Shown: one piece after another, positions 23,291 to 35,440 of the stretch
How positions within the stretch are numbered: the stretch's first letter is position 1
Layout: the number at the start of each line of letters is the position of its first letter
Translations under genes and position numbers: made by a program
Source of the DNA: Inia geoffrensis
Lineage: Eukaryota > Chordata > Mammalia > Artiodactyla > Iniidae
Length of the DNA stretch: 64,000 nt
Direction of reading: 5' to 3'
NCBI GenBank assembly: GCA_036417435.1
Contig: CM070901.1
Span: forward strand, 2,578,001 to 2,642,000
Notes under the pieces: model-generated
Seen by the model: the letters and a program-made list of their open reading frames with translations, nothing else
Databases searched by the model: none
Told to the model about the DNA's origin: nothing

Positions 23291-25480
23291 CAACTCACCA
23301 AGAGATATTTTTAATATAACCCCATAAGGAGACTAGATTATTCTCTTTTTGGTACCTTTACTGTATGTTGTACAAGCTTCTGGCATCTCTATTATAGGTC
23401 TGCAAATATTTGACTCACAGATCATTATCTTCATTCTTCCTTTATAGGACCTAATTCTTATAAAATATAAATAATAGCTATTTTTATTATTAATATTTGC
23501 TGAACTCATATGAGTAGGGTAGGCAGTTAATGCCAAGAGATCGGAAGTAAGAGGTCAGATAAAACCTGTTCACCATTTCTGCAAATGAGAAGTTTTATAG
23601 TCACTTTTATAAACATGTTAGTTTCTGATGGCACTTGAAGGTAAACCAACAAATCAATGAGTGGATATGTTTATGGACGTTATATGCATTAATAAACAAG
23701 TCACACTGTTTTCTTAGAGAGGGTTTTTGGTGGCAAAACAGTCATTTTAGGGAACTCAGAGTCTGTCTCTTCAACTTCTATGTGGGGAAGTTCTTGCCTG
23801 CCAACAATCCAGCCTGCTTCTGAAGCAGTGTCTCAAAGTAAGTTTAATGCTGAAAAGTCTCCCTTCTGAGTCAAGGGAAAAGGTGCACAATAACTGCCAA
23901 TGACAAGCATGCAATATTAATTGTGTAGCTAATTAATTTTTCATATCATGCCTGTTTAATTAGTAACCAAAGAGTGATGGCTGCCTCACATGGCAGAGCT
24001 TGTATATTATGTAGGTGTGAAAGCTTAGACTACACTAGGGGTTATAACTTCACAAGCACTTCAAGATTTATGAGCCCTACATAATACTTAAAAAGTCCTC
24101 TCAAGCCAAATTATAATTATTAAGTAGTCAGAAATTTAATTACATGATATATTTCCTCCTTATAGAGGAAGATGTTATCTAAGGGAGTTTTGACTGCAGG
24201 AGGTCTATAGGATCAGAGCCTTTGTGGAATTTTGTTTTTCCATGAAATACAAACATATTAAAAAATGATGTCTCTATGAAAGAGAAAGAGAAAAAATAAT
24301 TAATCACTAATCGGTGGATTGCTTTGGTCTTCCTATCCAGACAGCAATCTGAGTTCTGTCCTGGAAAGTCCTGAGTTCGTTTTATTTATTTGTCTAAAAG
24401 TTTCGAGATGATAGAGTTGTTAGCTCCTCTGTCTCTATTATTTCCTGTTTCCTACGTTATGGAGCCTCTATATCATTCTGCAGAGTCAGGTGGAAGGGAA
24501 AAAGGAAGCACTGTGGAACTGATTTGACAAAAGGAGAAGAAAATAACGGCTTTCCCCTTATAAGTTTAAAAGAGAAATCAGCTAATAGACTTGAAACTTG
24601 CAACTTTTTACAGCCTTTTTGTAATTATGCTCTTAGAATATATGATGTGTTTTTATTTTCATAATTAACAGGAAATACATGTTATATACTAAATGTGGCA
24701 CAAGAGATATGAATTATGCAGTCGGCTTGGTATGTGCTGACGAGCACAAAACCCAAGGCACGTTCAGCCGAGTTTCTATGAAGATCTATAATGAGTTTCA
24801 AGTACATCATTTCCTGATGGAGGATAAGGAAACATCCATCAATGCAAATTTTTGCAGTTTTTCAGCTTTTATGAATACTTTACAACTTCTAAAAAGAACG
24901 AATTTCCAAAGTGCGACTTGAGCAAATTCTGCTGGTAATTTTATATTAGACGGTTTAGGCTCAGCGGAACCCTCAGGTACGCCGGTATATACACACAAGT
25001 ATATTTAAACTTATTACAGAGTGCTCTAGAGGAGATGGCCAGCTTAGTGTAGTCTGGTGCTGTACACTTTAACATCTAGTTAAGATCTATATCGATGACA
25101 TGAGTTTATGTTGGAAAATAGACACATTGTACCGTGGAACACGAAGCAAACATCTTTGCGAATGATATAGGATCCTTTAAATTCAAAGTCAAGACTTTCA
25201 TGTCCATGTACAGAGTGAACATGCATATTTTATTTACTTAATTCTTTTGAAAGAGTGGAGATTAGCATGCATATCTTAAAGTTGAGGTTGGATTGAATTT
25301 TCATTTTCTATTAGGATAGCATTTCAACGTATACTAATGAGGAGGGAAGGAAAATGCTTAGGGAATAAAATTGTGTCGAATATTAAATAAACATGAAAAG
25401 TTACAGGATTCTGAGGTCCATAGAGATACTTTATAGAATAACATATAGTTATTGTGTAAGAGTCCAGTAAGGCAACAGCC
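23291..25480. other. AT-rich unique sequence, no gene seen
   Basis: The 80-codon frame at 24679-24921 has no known family features and looks like chance. Nothing else recognised. Confidence 0.45.
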
Positions 25481-25720
25481 TCCTAATTGGTTCCCTTAGC
25501 ACACCTCCACCACCCCATTCCACCCCCTGTTCCATCTTCCACAATAAAGAGTTGTCCCCAAAAGCTAATCTCATCACACGGCTTCCCTGCTTCAAGACCT
25601 CCGTGGGCCCCCTGGTGCCTCAAGCATGAGGCCTTATCTCCCCAGCCTGGCCCCAGCCTGCTCCTACAGCCTCATTTCCTGACAAACTGGCCCCCCATGC
25701 CTTAACCTCTGGCCTCTGAA
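25480..25720 (+). mobile_element. L2 LINE relic
   Basis: CACGGCTTCCCTGCTTCAAG, then ACCTCCGTGGGCCCCCTGGTG, CTCCCCAGCCTGGCCCC and TACAGCCTCATTTCCTGAC, follows the order of the L2 sense 3' region (cctgctcaaaaccctccagtggctcc, ctctccagcctcatctc). Confidence 0.6.
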
Positions 25721-26365
25721 CTGCAGGCTTGGGGCAGAGGGGGCCCAGAGGGAGGGGAGAAGTTTCACAGGCACCCCTTCAGCAGGGCTTCTCCCCTTGA
25801 GGTGACTTGCCGCCTCTTTTATACTCAAGATAATAGGCAGTTTATGATGCACCGTTTTTACATTACTTTTTCATTTCACCCATCTCTGTTCTCTAACGGA
25901 GATAGCACAAAGCCACAGTCAACCTTTCGTGAGAAATGTAAAGAGTAAATAGACTAGCGCTCCCTTCCCTTGTTTATACACTACATCGTGGATGTGGAAA
26001 GGGACTGGTACCCATTCCATAAGCTCACAGAGGACCGACGCACAGCCACGAGGAGAGCGGCCAGGGAGCCCCCTTTGTCTGCTGAATCAGGACGGCCCGG
26101 GTCTCCACCACATCCCAGCTCCACACACTGACTGGTACCTCAGTGCTCAAGAGATATTTGTTAACAAAATGAACTTCACTGATTGATGCCTGTTAGTAGG
26201 TTGAAGGAAGTGGAATCATTTTAATGATACTATGTCCAAGTTTATTTTAAATACCATATAATATTTCTTTTCTACCAGTACCTCAACCCCTTCTATGATA
26301 AAGACTTTTATTATTGGTTTAAGGGAAAAAAGAACACAGATCGAGTGTCCGTTTATTAGTAATAA
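25721..26365. other. Unique sequence
   Basis: No gene or repeat recognised. Confidence 0.45.
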
Positions 26366-26527
26366 CTACAACTTATGGAGGGGCCAAATGGGCCAGGTGG
26401 TTTATTATTTTCTTCTTCGTGGCTCCACACAATTCTAAAAGTTGGTGTTATGACCCTTGTTTTTCACGCTGAAGGATGAAGCAACATACCCCAAAGCATT
26501 CAGGAAGTAAGTGGTGGCATGCGCAGT
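26366..26527 (-). mobile_element. MIR relic (antisense), cut by a SINE
   Basis: AATAACTACAACTTATGGAG, then GGCCAGGTGGTTTATTATT, CACACAATTCTAAAAGTTGG and ACGCTGAAGGATGAAGCAA, follows antisense MIR (taacatttattgag, tcctcacaa, acagatgaggaaact). The SINE at 26541 landed at its edge. Confidence 0.55.
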
Positions 26528-26540
26528 TGAGTCATGTTTT

Positions 26541-26761
26541 TCTTTCTTCTTTTTTTTTTTTTTTGCGGTACGCGGGCCTCTCACTGTTGTGGCCTCTCCT
26601 GTTGTGGAGCACAGGCTCCTCTCCGGACGCACAGGCTCAGCGGCCATGGCTCACGGGCCCAGCCACTCCGCAGCATGTGGGATCCTCCCGGACCAGGGCA
26701 TGAACCCGTGTCCCCTGCATCGGCAGGCGGACTCTCAACCACTGAGCCACCAGGGAAGCCC
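26541..26761 (-). mobile_element. Cetacean SINE (CHR-2 type) with small internal duplication
   Basis: The standard antisense body, except that the GGCTCCGGACG region reads GGCTCCTCTCCGGACG, a gain of 5 bp made of a repeated CTCC unit. TSD TGAGTCATGTTT (26528-26539) matches TGAATCATGTTT (26762-26773) with one mismatch. Confidence 0.94.
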
Positions 26762-26773
26762 TGAATCATGTTT

Positions 26774-27496
26774 ATTTCATCCAAAGGAAATCATCTTGCT
26801 GTTGTGCCACACAGACTATTTATGTAAAGCAGAGGCTTAAAAAAAGTTTCTCTCAAGCTCAGGAAATCATTGATATGAGACTCCTTACCAAGAATGCATT
26901 TTTCTCAATTCCCTGAAGTTTTCACATTAGAGACCAGTATTTGAGTTGTTGTGAAGAAGATGAGGGGAAACAGGTGATCTTCTATGTAATCTGAGCCTGT
27001 CCCTTTTGGATCTTTATGGAGTCAGTTACAGATTCCAAAATGAAAATAACATTCTTACTATCTTAAAGTATTTTGAGATTCTTGTTGTGAGATGAAATAT
27101 TACAAAACTACACTCAATATTAAATGGCACATAAATGGGCACTGGCACAAATCAAATTCCCATTTAACTTTTATTGTTTAGGTAATAGTTTCTTTAAAAA
27201 CTGTTAAACCCAAACCATGGCAGAGCATAAAAGAGCTTGTACATCAAGCATGCAGTCGGAAGTTCTATTACGCTAACAAGCTAGAGAGCTTGTCAACGTC
27301 TCCTGTGTTAAGTATGCCTCCTCTTTGATCGCTCAGAAAGGTTTCCAACACTGTAATTGGTCCTAATTAACAGGGAACTGCCATCTTCTTTTACTACTAA
27401 ATTTCGCAAGTCAGGCAATAGACCACATTCTAACCCTCACTAATACTGCCCTATTCAAGTCCCAGTACCTCCCCAGATACACAACTGATTACGATT
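26774..27496. other. AT-rich unique sequence
   Basis: No gene or repeat recognised. Confidence 0.45.
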
Positions 27497-27510
27497 GTGC
27501 GTCCTGTTTT

Positions 27511-27722
27511 TTTTTTTTTTTTGTGTGTGTGTGATACACGGGCCTCCCACTGCTGTGGCCTCTCCTGTTGTGGGGCACAGGCTCCGGACGCGCAGGCTCA
27601 GCGGCCATGGCTCACGGGCCCAGCCGCTCCGCGGCGTGTGGGATCTTCCCGGACCGGGGCACGAACCCGTGTCCCCTGCATCGGCAGGCGGACTCTCAAC
27701 CACTGCGCCACCAGGGAAGCCC
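27511..27722 (-). mobile_element. Cetacean SINE (CHR-2 type)
   Basis: The T-run is followed by a short GT tract and the standard antisense body, ending ACCAGGGAAGCCC. A perfect 14-bp TSD, GTGCGTCCTGTTTT, lies at 27497-27510 and 27723-27736. Confidence 0.96.
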
Positions 27723-27852
27723 GTGCGTCCTGTTTTAATAGTGTCTTTCAAGAGAAAGTTTGATGCTTCTTGTCTAAATGTCCTCTCAGGGTTCTTGTAG
27801 TCAATTGTGTTTCCTCATCATGGATTAAGAATGCCCCATCTGGACTTCCGGG

Positions 27853-27862
27853 AAGATGGCGG
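27853..27862 (+). promoter_or_regulatory. YY1-type site at L1 start
   Basis: AAGATGGCGG, 12 bases inside the element, matches the YY1 core in the same place where human L1 has a YY1 site that sets the transcription start. The function here is inferred from position and motif. Confidence 0.6.
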
Positions 27863-29257
27863 AAGAGTAAGACGCGGAGATCACCTTCCTCCCCACAGAT
27901 ACACCAGAAATACATCTACACGTGGAACAACTCTTACAGAACACATACTGAACGCTGGCAGAAGACCTCAGACCTCCCAAAAGGCAAGAACCGCCCCCCC
28001 CCCCACCACGTACCTGGGTAGGGCAAAAGAAAAAAGGAAAAAACAGAGACAAAAGGATAGGGACGGGACCTGCACCAGTGGGAGGGAGCTGTGAAGGAGG
28101 AACGGTTGCCACACACTAGGAGCCCCTTCACGGGCGGAGACTGCGGGTGGCGGAGGGGAAAGCTTCGGGGCCGCGGAGGAGAGCACAGCAACAGGGGTGC
28201 GGGGGGCAAAGCGGAGAGATTCCCGCACGGAGGATCGGTGCCGACCGGCACTCACCAACCCGAGAGGCTTGTCTGCTCACCCGCCGGGGCGGGCGGGGCT
28301 GCGAGCTGAGGCTCGGGCGGGCTTCGGTCTGAGCGCAGGGAGAGGACTGGGGTTGGCGGCATGAACACAGCCTGCAGGGGGTGAGTGCGCCACGGCTAGC
28401 CGGGAGGGAGTCCGGGAAAGTCTGGAGCTGCCGAAGAGGCAAGAGACTTTTTCTTCCCTCTTTGTTTCCTGGTGCGCGAGGAGAGGGGTTTAAGAACGCT
28501 GCTTAAAGGAACTCCAGAGACGGGCACAAGCCGCAGCTAACAGCGCGGACCCCAGAGATGGGCCTGAGTCGCTAAGGCTGCTGCTGCCACCACCAAGAAG
28601 CCTGTGTGCGAGCACAGGTCACTATCCACACCCCCCTTCCGGGGAGCCTGTGCAGCCCGCCACTGCCAGGTTCCCGGGATCCAGGGGCAACTTCCCCGGT
28701 AGACCGCACGGCGCGCATCAGGCTGGTGCACCGTCATGCCGGCCTCTGCCGCCGCAGCCCCTCCCCGCACGCCATGCCCCTCCCTCCCCCCGGCCGGAGT
28801 GAGCCAGAGCCCCCGAGTCGGAGGCTCCTTTAACCCTGTCCTGTCTGAGCGAAGAACAGACGCCCTCCAGCGACCTACACGCAGAGGCGGGGCCAAATCC
28901 AAAGCTGAGCCCCTGGGAGCTGTGAGAACAAAGAAGTGAAAGGGAAATCTCTCCCAGCAACCTCAGAAGCCGCGGATTAAAGCTCCACAATCAACTTGCT
29001 GTACCTGCATTTGCGGAATACCTGAATAGACAAAGAATCATGCCAAATTGAGGAGGTGGACTTTCAGAGCAACATTTATGAGTTTTTCCCCTTTTCTTCT
29101 TTTTGTGAGTGTGTACATGTATGCTTCTGTGTGAGATTTTGTATGTATACCTTTGCTTCCACCATTTGTCCGAGGGTTCTATCCATACGTTATTTTAAAA
29201 AATTTTTTTTTAATAATTACTTTTTATTTTAATAACTTTATTTTATTTTACTTTATC

Positions 29258-29330
29258 TTCATTCTTTCTTTCCTTCCTTCCCTCCTTCCTTCCTCCCTCC
29301 CTCCCTCCTTTCTTTCTTTCTTTCTACTTC
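29258..29330. repeat. Pyrimidine tract (CTTT/CCTT/CCCT)n in L1 5' UTR
   Basis: Runs of TTTC, TTCC and CTCC units occur in the L1 5' UTR downstream of the GC-rich part. The other long L1 (38990-44897) is truncated before this point, so it cannot show whether the tract belongs to the family. Confidence 0.9.
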
Positions 29331-29896
29331 AGCTAATTATTTCTTTCTACTTTTTCTCCCTTTTCTTCTGAGCGTTGTGGATGAAAGGGTCTTGGTGCTG
29401 CAGCCAGCAGTCAGTGCTGTGCCTCTGAGGTGGGAGAGCCAACTTCAGGACACTGGTCCACAAGAGACCTCCCAGCTCCACATAATATCAAACAGCAAAA
29501 ATCTCCCAGAGATCTCCATCTCAACACCAGCACCCAGCTTCACTCAACGACCAGCAAGCTACAGTGCTGGACATTCTATACCAAACAACTAGCAAGATGG
29601 GAACACAACCCCATCCATTAGCAGAGAGGCTGCCCAAAATCATAATAAGTCCACAGACAGCCCAAAACACACCACCAGATGTGGACCTGCCCACAAGAAA
29701 GACAAGATCCAGCCTCATCCACCAGAACACAGGCACTAGTCCCCTCCACCAGGAAGTCTACACAACACAATGAACCAACCTTAGCCACTGGAGACAGACA
29801 CCAAAACCAACGGGAACTACGAACCTGCAGCCTACAAAAAGGAGAACCCAAACACAGTAAGATAAGCCAAATGAGAGACAGAAAAACACACAGCAG

Positions 29897-30763
29897 ATGA
29901 AGGAGCAAGATAAAAACCCACCAGACCTAACAAATGAAGAGGAAATAGGCAGTCTACCTGAAAAAGAATTCAGAATAATGATAGTAAAGATGATCCAAAA
30001 TCTTGGAAATAGAATAGACAAAATGCAAGAAACATTTAACAAGGACCTAGAAGAACTAAAGATGACACAAACAATGATGAACAACACAATAAATGAAATG
30101 AAAAATACTCTAGAAGGGATCAATAGCAGAATACCTGAGGCAGAAGAACGGATAAGTGACCTGGATGATAAAATAGTGGAAATAACCACTGCAGAGCAGA
30201 ATAAAGAAAAAAGAATGAAAAGAACTGTGGACAGTCTCAGAGACCTCTGGGACAACATTAAACGCACCAACATTTGAATTATAGGGGTTCCAGAAGAATA
30301 AGAGAAAAAGAAAGGGACTGAGAAAATATTTGAAGAGATTATAGTTGGAAATTTCCCTAATATGGGAAAGGAAATAGTTAATGAAGTCCAGGAAGCACAG
30401 AGAGTCCCATATAGGATAAATCCAAGGAGAAATACACCAAGACACATATTAATCAAACTGTCAAAAATTAAATACAAAGAAAACATATTAAAAGCAGCAA
30501 AGAAAAAGCAACAAATAACACACAAGGGAATCCCCATAAGGTTAACAGCTGTTCTTTCAGCAGAAACTCTGCAAGCCAGAAGGGAGTGGCAGGACATATT
30601 TAAAGTGATGAAGGAGAAAAACCTGCAACCAAGATTACTCTACCCAGCAAGGATCTCATTCAGATTTGATGGAGATATTAAAACCTATACAGACAAGCAA
30701 AAGCTGAGAGAGTTCAGCACCACCAAACCAGCTCTACAACAACTGCTAAAGGAACTTCTCTAG
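29897..30763 (+). pseudogene. L1 ORF1 (RNA-binding chaperone), broken by two stops
   Basis: The frame starts at the ATG at 29897 (MKEQDKNPPDLTNEEE) and would encode 288 residues, the same length as the intact copy at 43593-44459. It has a charged coiled-coil region in roughly the first 130 residues, then the RRM and C-terminal domains with the conserved LQARREW segment. Two in-frame stops interrupt it: TGA at 30275-30277, where the intact copy has CGA (a CpG change), and TAA at 30299-30301, where it has a GAA-type codon. The frame is otherwise kept to the stop at 30761-30763. In L1, ORF1p trimers coat L1 RNA. This copy can only yield an N-terminal coiled-coil fragment. Confidence 0.93.
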
Positions 30764-30821
30764 GCAAGAAACACAAGAGAAGGAAAAGACCTACAATAAT
30801 GAACCCAAAACAATTAAGAAA

Positions 30822-33800
30822 ATGGGAATAGGAATATACATATTGATAATTACCTTAAATGTAAATGGAATAAATGCTCCCACCTAAAGACACAGATAGG
30901 CTGAATGGATACAAAAACAAGACTCATATATTTGCTGTCTACAGGAGACCCACTTCAGACCTAGAGACACATACAGACTGAAAGTAAGGGGATGGAAAAA
31001 GAAATTTCATGCAAATGGAAACAAAAAGAAAGCTGGAGGAGTAATTCCCGTATCATACAAAATAGACTTTAAAATAAAGACTGTTAGAAGAGACAAAGAA
31101 GGACACTACATACTGATCAAGGGATAGATCCAAGAAGAAGATATAACAATTGTAAATACTTATGCACCCAACATAGGAGCACCTCAATACGTAAGGCAAA
31201 TACTAACAGGCATAAAAGGGGAAATCGACAGTAACACATTCATCGTAGGGGACTTTAACACCCCACTTTCACCAATGGACAGATCATCCAAAATGAAAAT
31301 AAATAAGGAAACACAAGCTTTAAATGATACATTAAACAAGATGGACTTAATTGATATTTATAGGACATTCCATCCAAAAACAACAGAATACACATTTTTC
31401 TCTAGTGCTTATGGAACGTCCTCCAGGATAGATCATATCTTGGGTCACAAATCAAGCATTGGTAAATTTAAGAAAATTGAAATTGTATCAAGTATCTTTT
31501 CCGACCACAATGCTATGAGACTAGATATCAACTACAGGAAAAGATCTGTAAAAAATACAAACACATGGAGGCTAAACAATACACTAATAACGAAGTGATC
31601 ACTGAAAAAAATCAAAGAGGAAATCAAAAAATACCTAGAAACAAATGACAATAAAAACACGATGACCCAAAACCTATGGGATGCAGCAAAAGCAGTTCTA
31701 AGAGGGAAGTTTATAGCAATACAATCCTACCTTAAGAAACAGGAAACATCTCGAATAAACAACCTAACCTTGCACCTGAAGCAATTAGAGAAAGAAGAAC
31801 AAAAAACCACCAAAGTTAGCAGAAGGAAAGAAGTCATAAAAATCAGATCAGAAATAAATGAAAAAGAAATGAATGAAATGATAGCAAAGATCAATAAAAC
31901 TAAAAGCTGGTTCTTTGAGAAGATAAACAAAATTGATAAACCATTAGCCAGACTCATCAAGAAAAAAAGGGAGAAGACTCAAATCAATTGAATTAGAAAT
32001 GAAAAAGGAGAAGTAACAACTGACACTGCAGAAATACAAAAGATCATGAGAGATTACTACAAGCAACTCTACGCCAATAAAATGGACAACCTGGAAGAAA
32101 TGGACAAATTCTTAGAGAGGCACAACCTGCCAAGACTGAATCAGGAAGAAATAGAAAATATGAACAGACACATCACAAGCGCTGAAATTGAAACTGTGAT
32201 TAAAAATCTTCCAACAAACAAAAGCCCAGGACCAGATGGCTTCACAGGCGAATGCTATCAAACATTTAGAGAAGAGCTAACACCTGTCCTTCTCAAACTC
32301 TTCCAAAATATAGCAGAGGTAGGAACACTCGCAAACTCATTCTACGAGGCCACCATAACCCTGATACCGAAACCAGACAAGGATGTCACAAAGAAAGAAA
32401 ACTACAGGCCAATATCACTGATGAACATAGATGCAAAAATCCTCAACAAAATACTAGCAAACAGAATCCAGCAGCACATTGAGAGAATCATACACCATGA
32501 TCAAGTGGGGTTTATTCCAGGAATTCAAGGATTCTTCAATATATGCAAATCAATCAATGTGATATACCATATTAACAAATTGAAGGAGAAAAACCATACG
32601 ATCACCTCAATAGAGGCAGAGAAAGCTTTCGACAACATTCAACACCGATTTATGATAAAAACCCTGCAGAAAGTAGGCATAGAGGGAACTTTCCTCAACA
32701 TAATAAAGGCCATATATGACAAACCCACAGCCAACATCATCCTCAATGGTGAAAAACTGAAAGCATTTCCACTAAGATCAGGAACAAGACAAGGTTGCCC
32801 ACTCTCACCACTCTTATTCAACATCATTTTGGAAGTTTTAGCCACAGCAATCAGAGAAGAAAAGGAAATAAAAGGAATCCAAATTGGAAAAGAAGAAGTA
32901 AAGCTGTCAATATTTGCAGATGACATGATACTATGCATAGAGAATCCCAAAGATGCTACCAGAAAACTACTAGAGCTAATCAATGAATTTGGTAAAGTAG
33001 CAGGATACAAAATTAATGCACAGAAATCTCTGGCATTCCTGTACACTAATGATGAAAAATCTGAAAGTGAAATGAAGAAAACACTCCCATTTACCAATGC
33101 AACAAAAAGAATAAAATATCTAGGAGTAAACCTACCTAAGGAGACAAAAGACCTGTATACAGAAAATTATAAGACACTGATGAAAGAAGTTAAAGATGTT
33201 ACAAATAGATGGAGAGATATACCATGTCGTTGGATTGGAAGAATCAACTTTGTGAAAATGACTCTACTACCCAAAGCAATCTACAGATTCAGTGCAATCC
33301 CTATCAAAGTACCACAGGCATTTTTCACAGAACTAGAACAAAAAATTTCACAATTTGTATGGAAACACAAAAGACCCTGAATAGCCAAAGCAATCTTGAG
33401 AACGAAAAACAGCTGGAGGAATCAGGCTCCCAGACTTCAGACTATACTACAAAGCTACAGTAATCAATGGTACTATGGTACTGGCACAAAAACAGAAAGA
33501 TCGATCAATGGAACAGGATAGAAAGCCCAGAGATAAACCCACGCACATATGATCACCTTATCTTTGATAAAGGAGGCAGGAATGTACAGTGGAGAAAGGA
33601 CAGCCTCTTCAATAGGTGGTGCTGGGAAAACTGGACAGCTACATGTAAAAATATGAGATTAGATCACTCCCTAACACCATACACAAAAATAAGCTCAAAA
33701 TGGATTAAAGATCTAAATGTAAGGCCAGAAACTATAAAACTCTTAGAGGAAAACATAGGTAAAACACTCTATGACATAAATCACAGCAAGATTCTTTTGG

Positions 33801-34636
33801 ACCCACCTCCTAGAGAAATGGAAATAAAAACAAAAATAAACAAATGGGACCTAATGAAACTTCAAAGCTTTTGCACAGCAAAGGAAACCATAAACAAGAC
33901 CAAAAGACAACCCTCAGAATGGGAGAAAATATTTGCAAATGAAGCAACTGACAAAGGATCAGTCTCCAAAATATATAAGCAGCTCATGCATCTCAATATT
34001 AAAAAAACAAACAACCCAATCCAAAAATGGGCAGAAGACCTAAATAGACATTTCTCCAAAGAAGACATACAGACTGCCAACAAACACATGAAAGAATGCT
34101 CAACATCACTAATCATTAGAGAAATGCAAATCAAAACTACAATGAGGTATCATCTCACACCAGTCAGAATAGCCATCATCAAAAAAATCTACAAACAATA
34201 ACTGCTGGAAAGGGAGTGGAGAAAAGGGAACCCTCTTGCACTGTTGGTGGGAATGTAAATTGATACAGCCACTGTGGATAACAGTATGGATGTTCCTTAA
34301 AAGACTACAAATAGAACTACCATATGACCCAGCAATCCCACTACTGGGCATATACCCTGAGAAAACCATAATTCAAAAAGAGCCATGTACCAAAATATTC
34401 ATTGCAGCTCTATTTACAATAGCCCGGAGATGGAAACAACGTAAGTGTCCATCATCGAGTGAATGGATAAAGAAGATGTGTACATATATACAATGGAATA
34501 TTACTCAGCCATAAAAAGAAACGAAATTGAGCTATTTGTAATGAGGTGGATAGACCTAGAGTCTGTCATACAGAGTGAAGTAAGTCAGAAAGAGAGAGAC
34601 AAATACCGTATGCTAACACATATATATGGAATTTAA
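30822..34636 (+). pseudogene. L1 ORF2 (endonuclease/reverse transcriptase), multiply broken
   Basis: The ATG at 30822 starts MGIGIYILIITLNVNGINAPT, matching the start of the endonuclease domain. TAA at 30885-30887 then stops it after 21 codons, and a further TAG follows. Later endonuclease parts are open at 31275-31598 (DRSSKMKIN to [10 protein letters not shown]). The RT domain is the open frame 32046-33380: the FADD box is present at 32913-32924, but the motif A aspartate (DAEKAFD in the other copy) is glutamate at codon 32613-32615. TGA at 33378-33380 ends it, at a site where the copy at 19.9 kb has CGA. The C-terminal part continues at 33467-34201 and 34236-34514 in shifted frames. Confidence 0.93.
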
Positions 34637-34987
34637 GGAAAAAAAATGTCATGAAGAACCTAGGGGTAAGACAGGAATAAAGACACAGACCTACTAGAGA
34701 ATGGACTTGAGGATATGGGAACGGGGAAGGGTAAGCTGTGACAAAGCGAGAGAGAGGCATGGACATATATACACTACCAAACGTAAGGTAGATAGCTAGT
34801 GGGAGGCAGCCGCATAGCACAGGGAGATCAGCTCAGGGCTTTGTGACCGCCTGGAGGGGTGGGATAGGGAGGGTGGGAGGGAGGGAGATGCAAGAGGGAA
34901 GTGATATGGGAACATATGTATATGTATAACTGATTCATTTTGTTGTGAAGCACAAGCTAGAACACCATTGTAAATCAATTATACTCC

Positions 34988-34993
34988 AATAAA
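34988..34993 (+). terminator. L1 poly(A) signal
   Basis: AATAAA just before the poly(A) run that ends the full-length L1. It is the normal cleavage/polyadenylation signal for L1 RNA. Confidence 0.85.
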
Positions 34994-35254
34994 GATGTTA
35001 AAAAAAAAAAAAAAAAGAATGCCCCATCTTCACAATAAGCTCCATATCTGAATAATCCACATCTGAACTGATTCCATGTACATGGTCTTCCTGGGCAGGT
35101 AAAGGAGAGGTGAGGATGGGTGTGTGTGTGTAGGGGCTGGGGCGATGGTTTCACCTGCATTAAGTCCTTCTTTTTTAATAGCCATAAAGAAAGAAACTGG
35201 TTGCTTTAAATACGTAAACCTCTTTTAGTAGTCAAGCCCAGCCCATGAGATGGT

Positions 35255-35440
35255 TACTTTTTTAAATTGAAGTATAGTTGATTTACAAGGTTGTGTTAAT
35301 TTATGCTGTACAGCAAAGTGACTCAGTTAAACATACATATATATATTCTTTTTTATTGAATATAGTTCTCTGTGCTATACAGTAGGACCTTGTTATTTAG
35401 CCGTTGCATATATAATAGCTTACATCTCTTATTTTTATGT
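35255..35440 (-). mobile_element. L1 3'-end fragment (antisense)
   Basis: TTAAATTGAAGTATAGTTG to GTGCTATACAGTAGGACC is the antisense L1 3' UTR. It is diverged, with no clear TSD. Confidence 0.82.

Larger units (their letters stand above)
27842..29896 (+). promoter_or_regulatory. L1 5' UTR / internal promoter region
   Basis: GC- and CpG-rich from about 28040 to 28960, then AT-rich with a long pyrimidine tract. In L1 elements this region drives transcription from its first base. A C-run near 27990-28003 and the repeat at 29258-29330 may vary in length. Small open frames on both strands show no recognisable product. Confidence 0.8.
27842..35014 (+). mobile_element. Full-length L1 retrotransposon (about 7.2 kb), inactive
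   Basis: It begins GGACTTCCGGGAAGATGGCGG. A GC-rich 5' UTR of about 2 kb is followed by ORF1 (29897-30763), ORF2 (30822-34636), a 3' UTR with an AATAAA signal and a poly(A) run. A perfect 15-bp TSD, AAGAATGCCCCATCT, lies at 27827-27841 and 35015-35029, so both ends are fixed and there is no 5' truncation. L1 encodes its own RNA chaperone (ORF1p) and endonuclease/reverse transcriptase (ORF2p). Both frames here carry stops and frameshifts, so the copy is dead. The perfect TSD and surviving CpGs in the 5' UTR suggest a moderately recent insertion. Confidence 0.97.

Noticed and set aside
24679..24921. 80-codon forward frame
   Set aside because: It is outside repeats, but has no recognisable family, splice context or codon pattern that I could support. 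A chance frame is the simpler reading.
28537..28990. Reverse-strand frames in the L1 5' UTR, considered as an ORF0-like gene
   Set aside because: ORF0 is described in primates only. These frames are explained by high GC content and have no supporting similarity.
29758..30597. 279-codon reverse-strand frame
   Set aside because: It is the antisense of L1 ORF1. The same shadow appears opposite the intact ORF1 (43759-44538). It follows from ORF1 composition and is not an independent gene.
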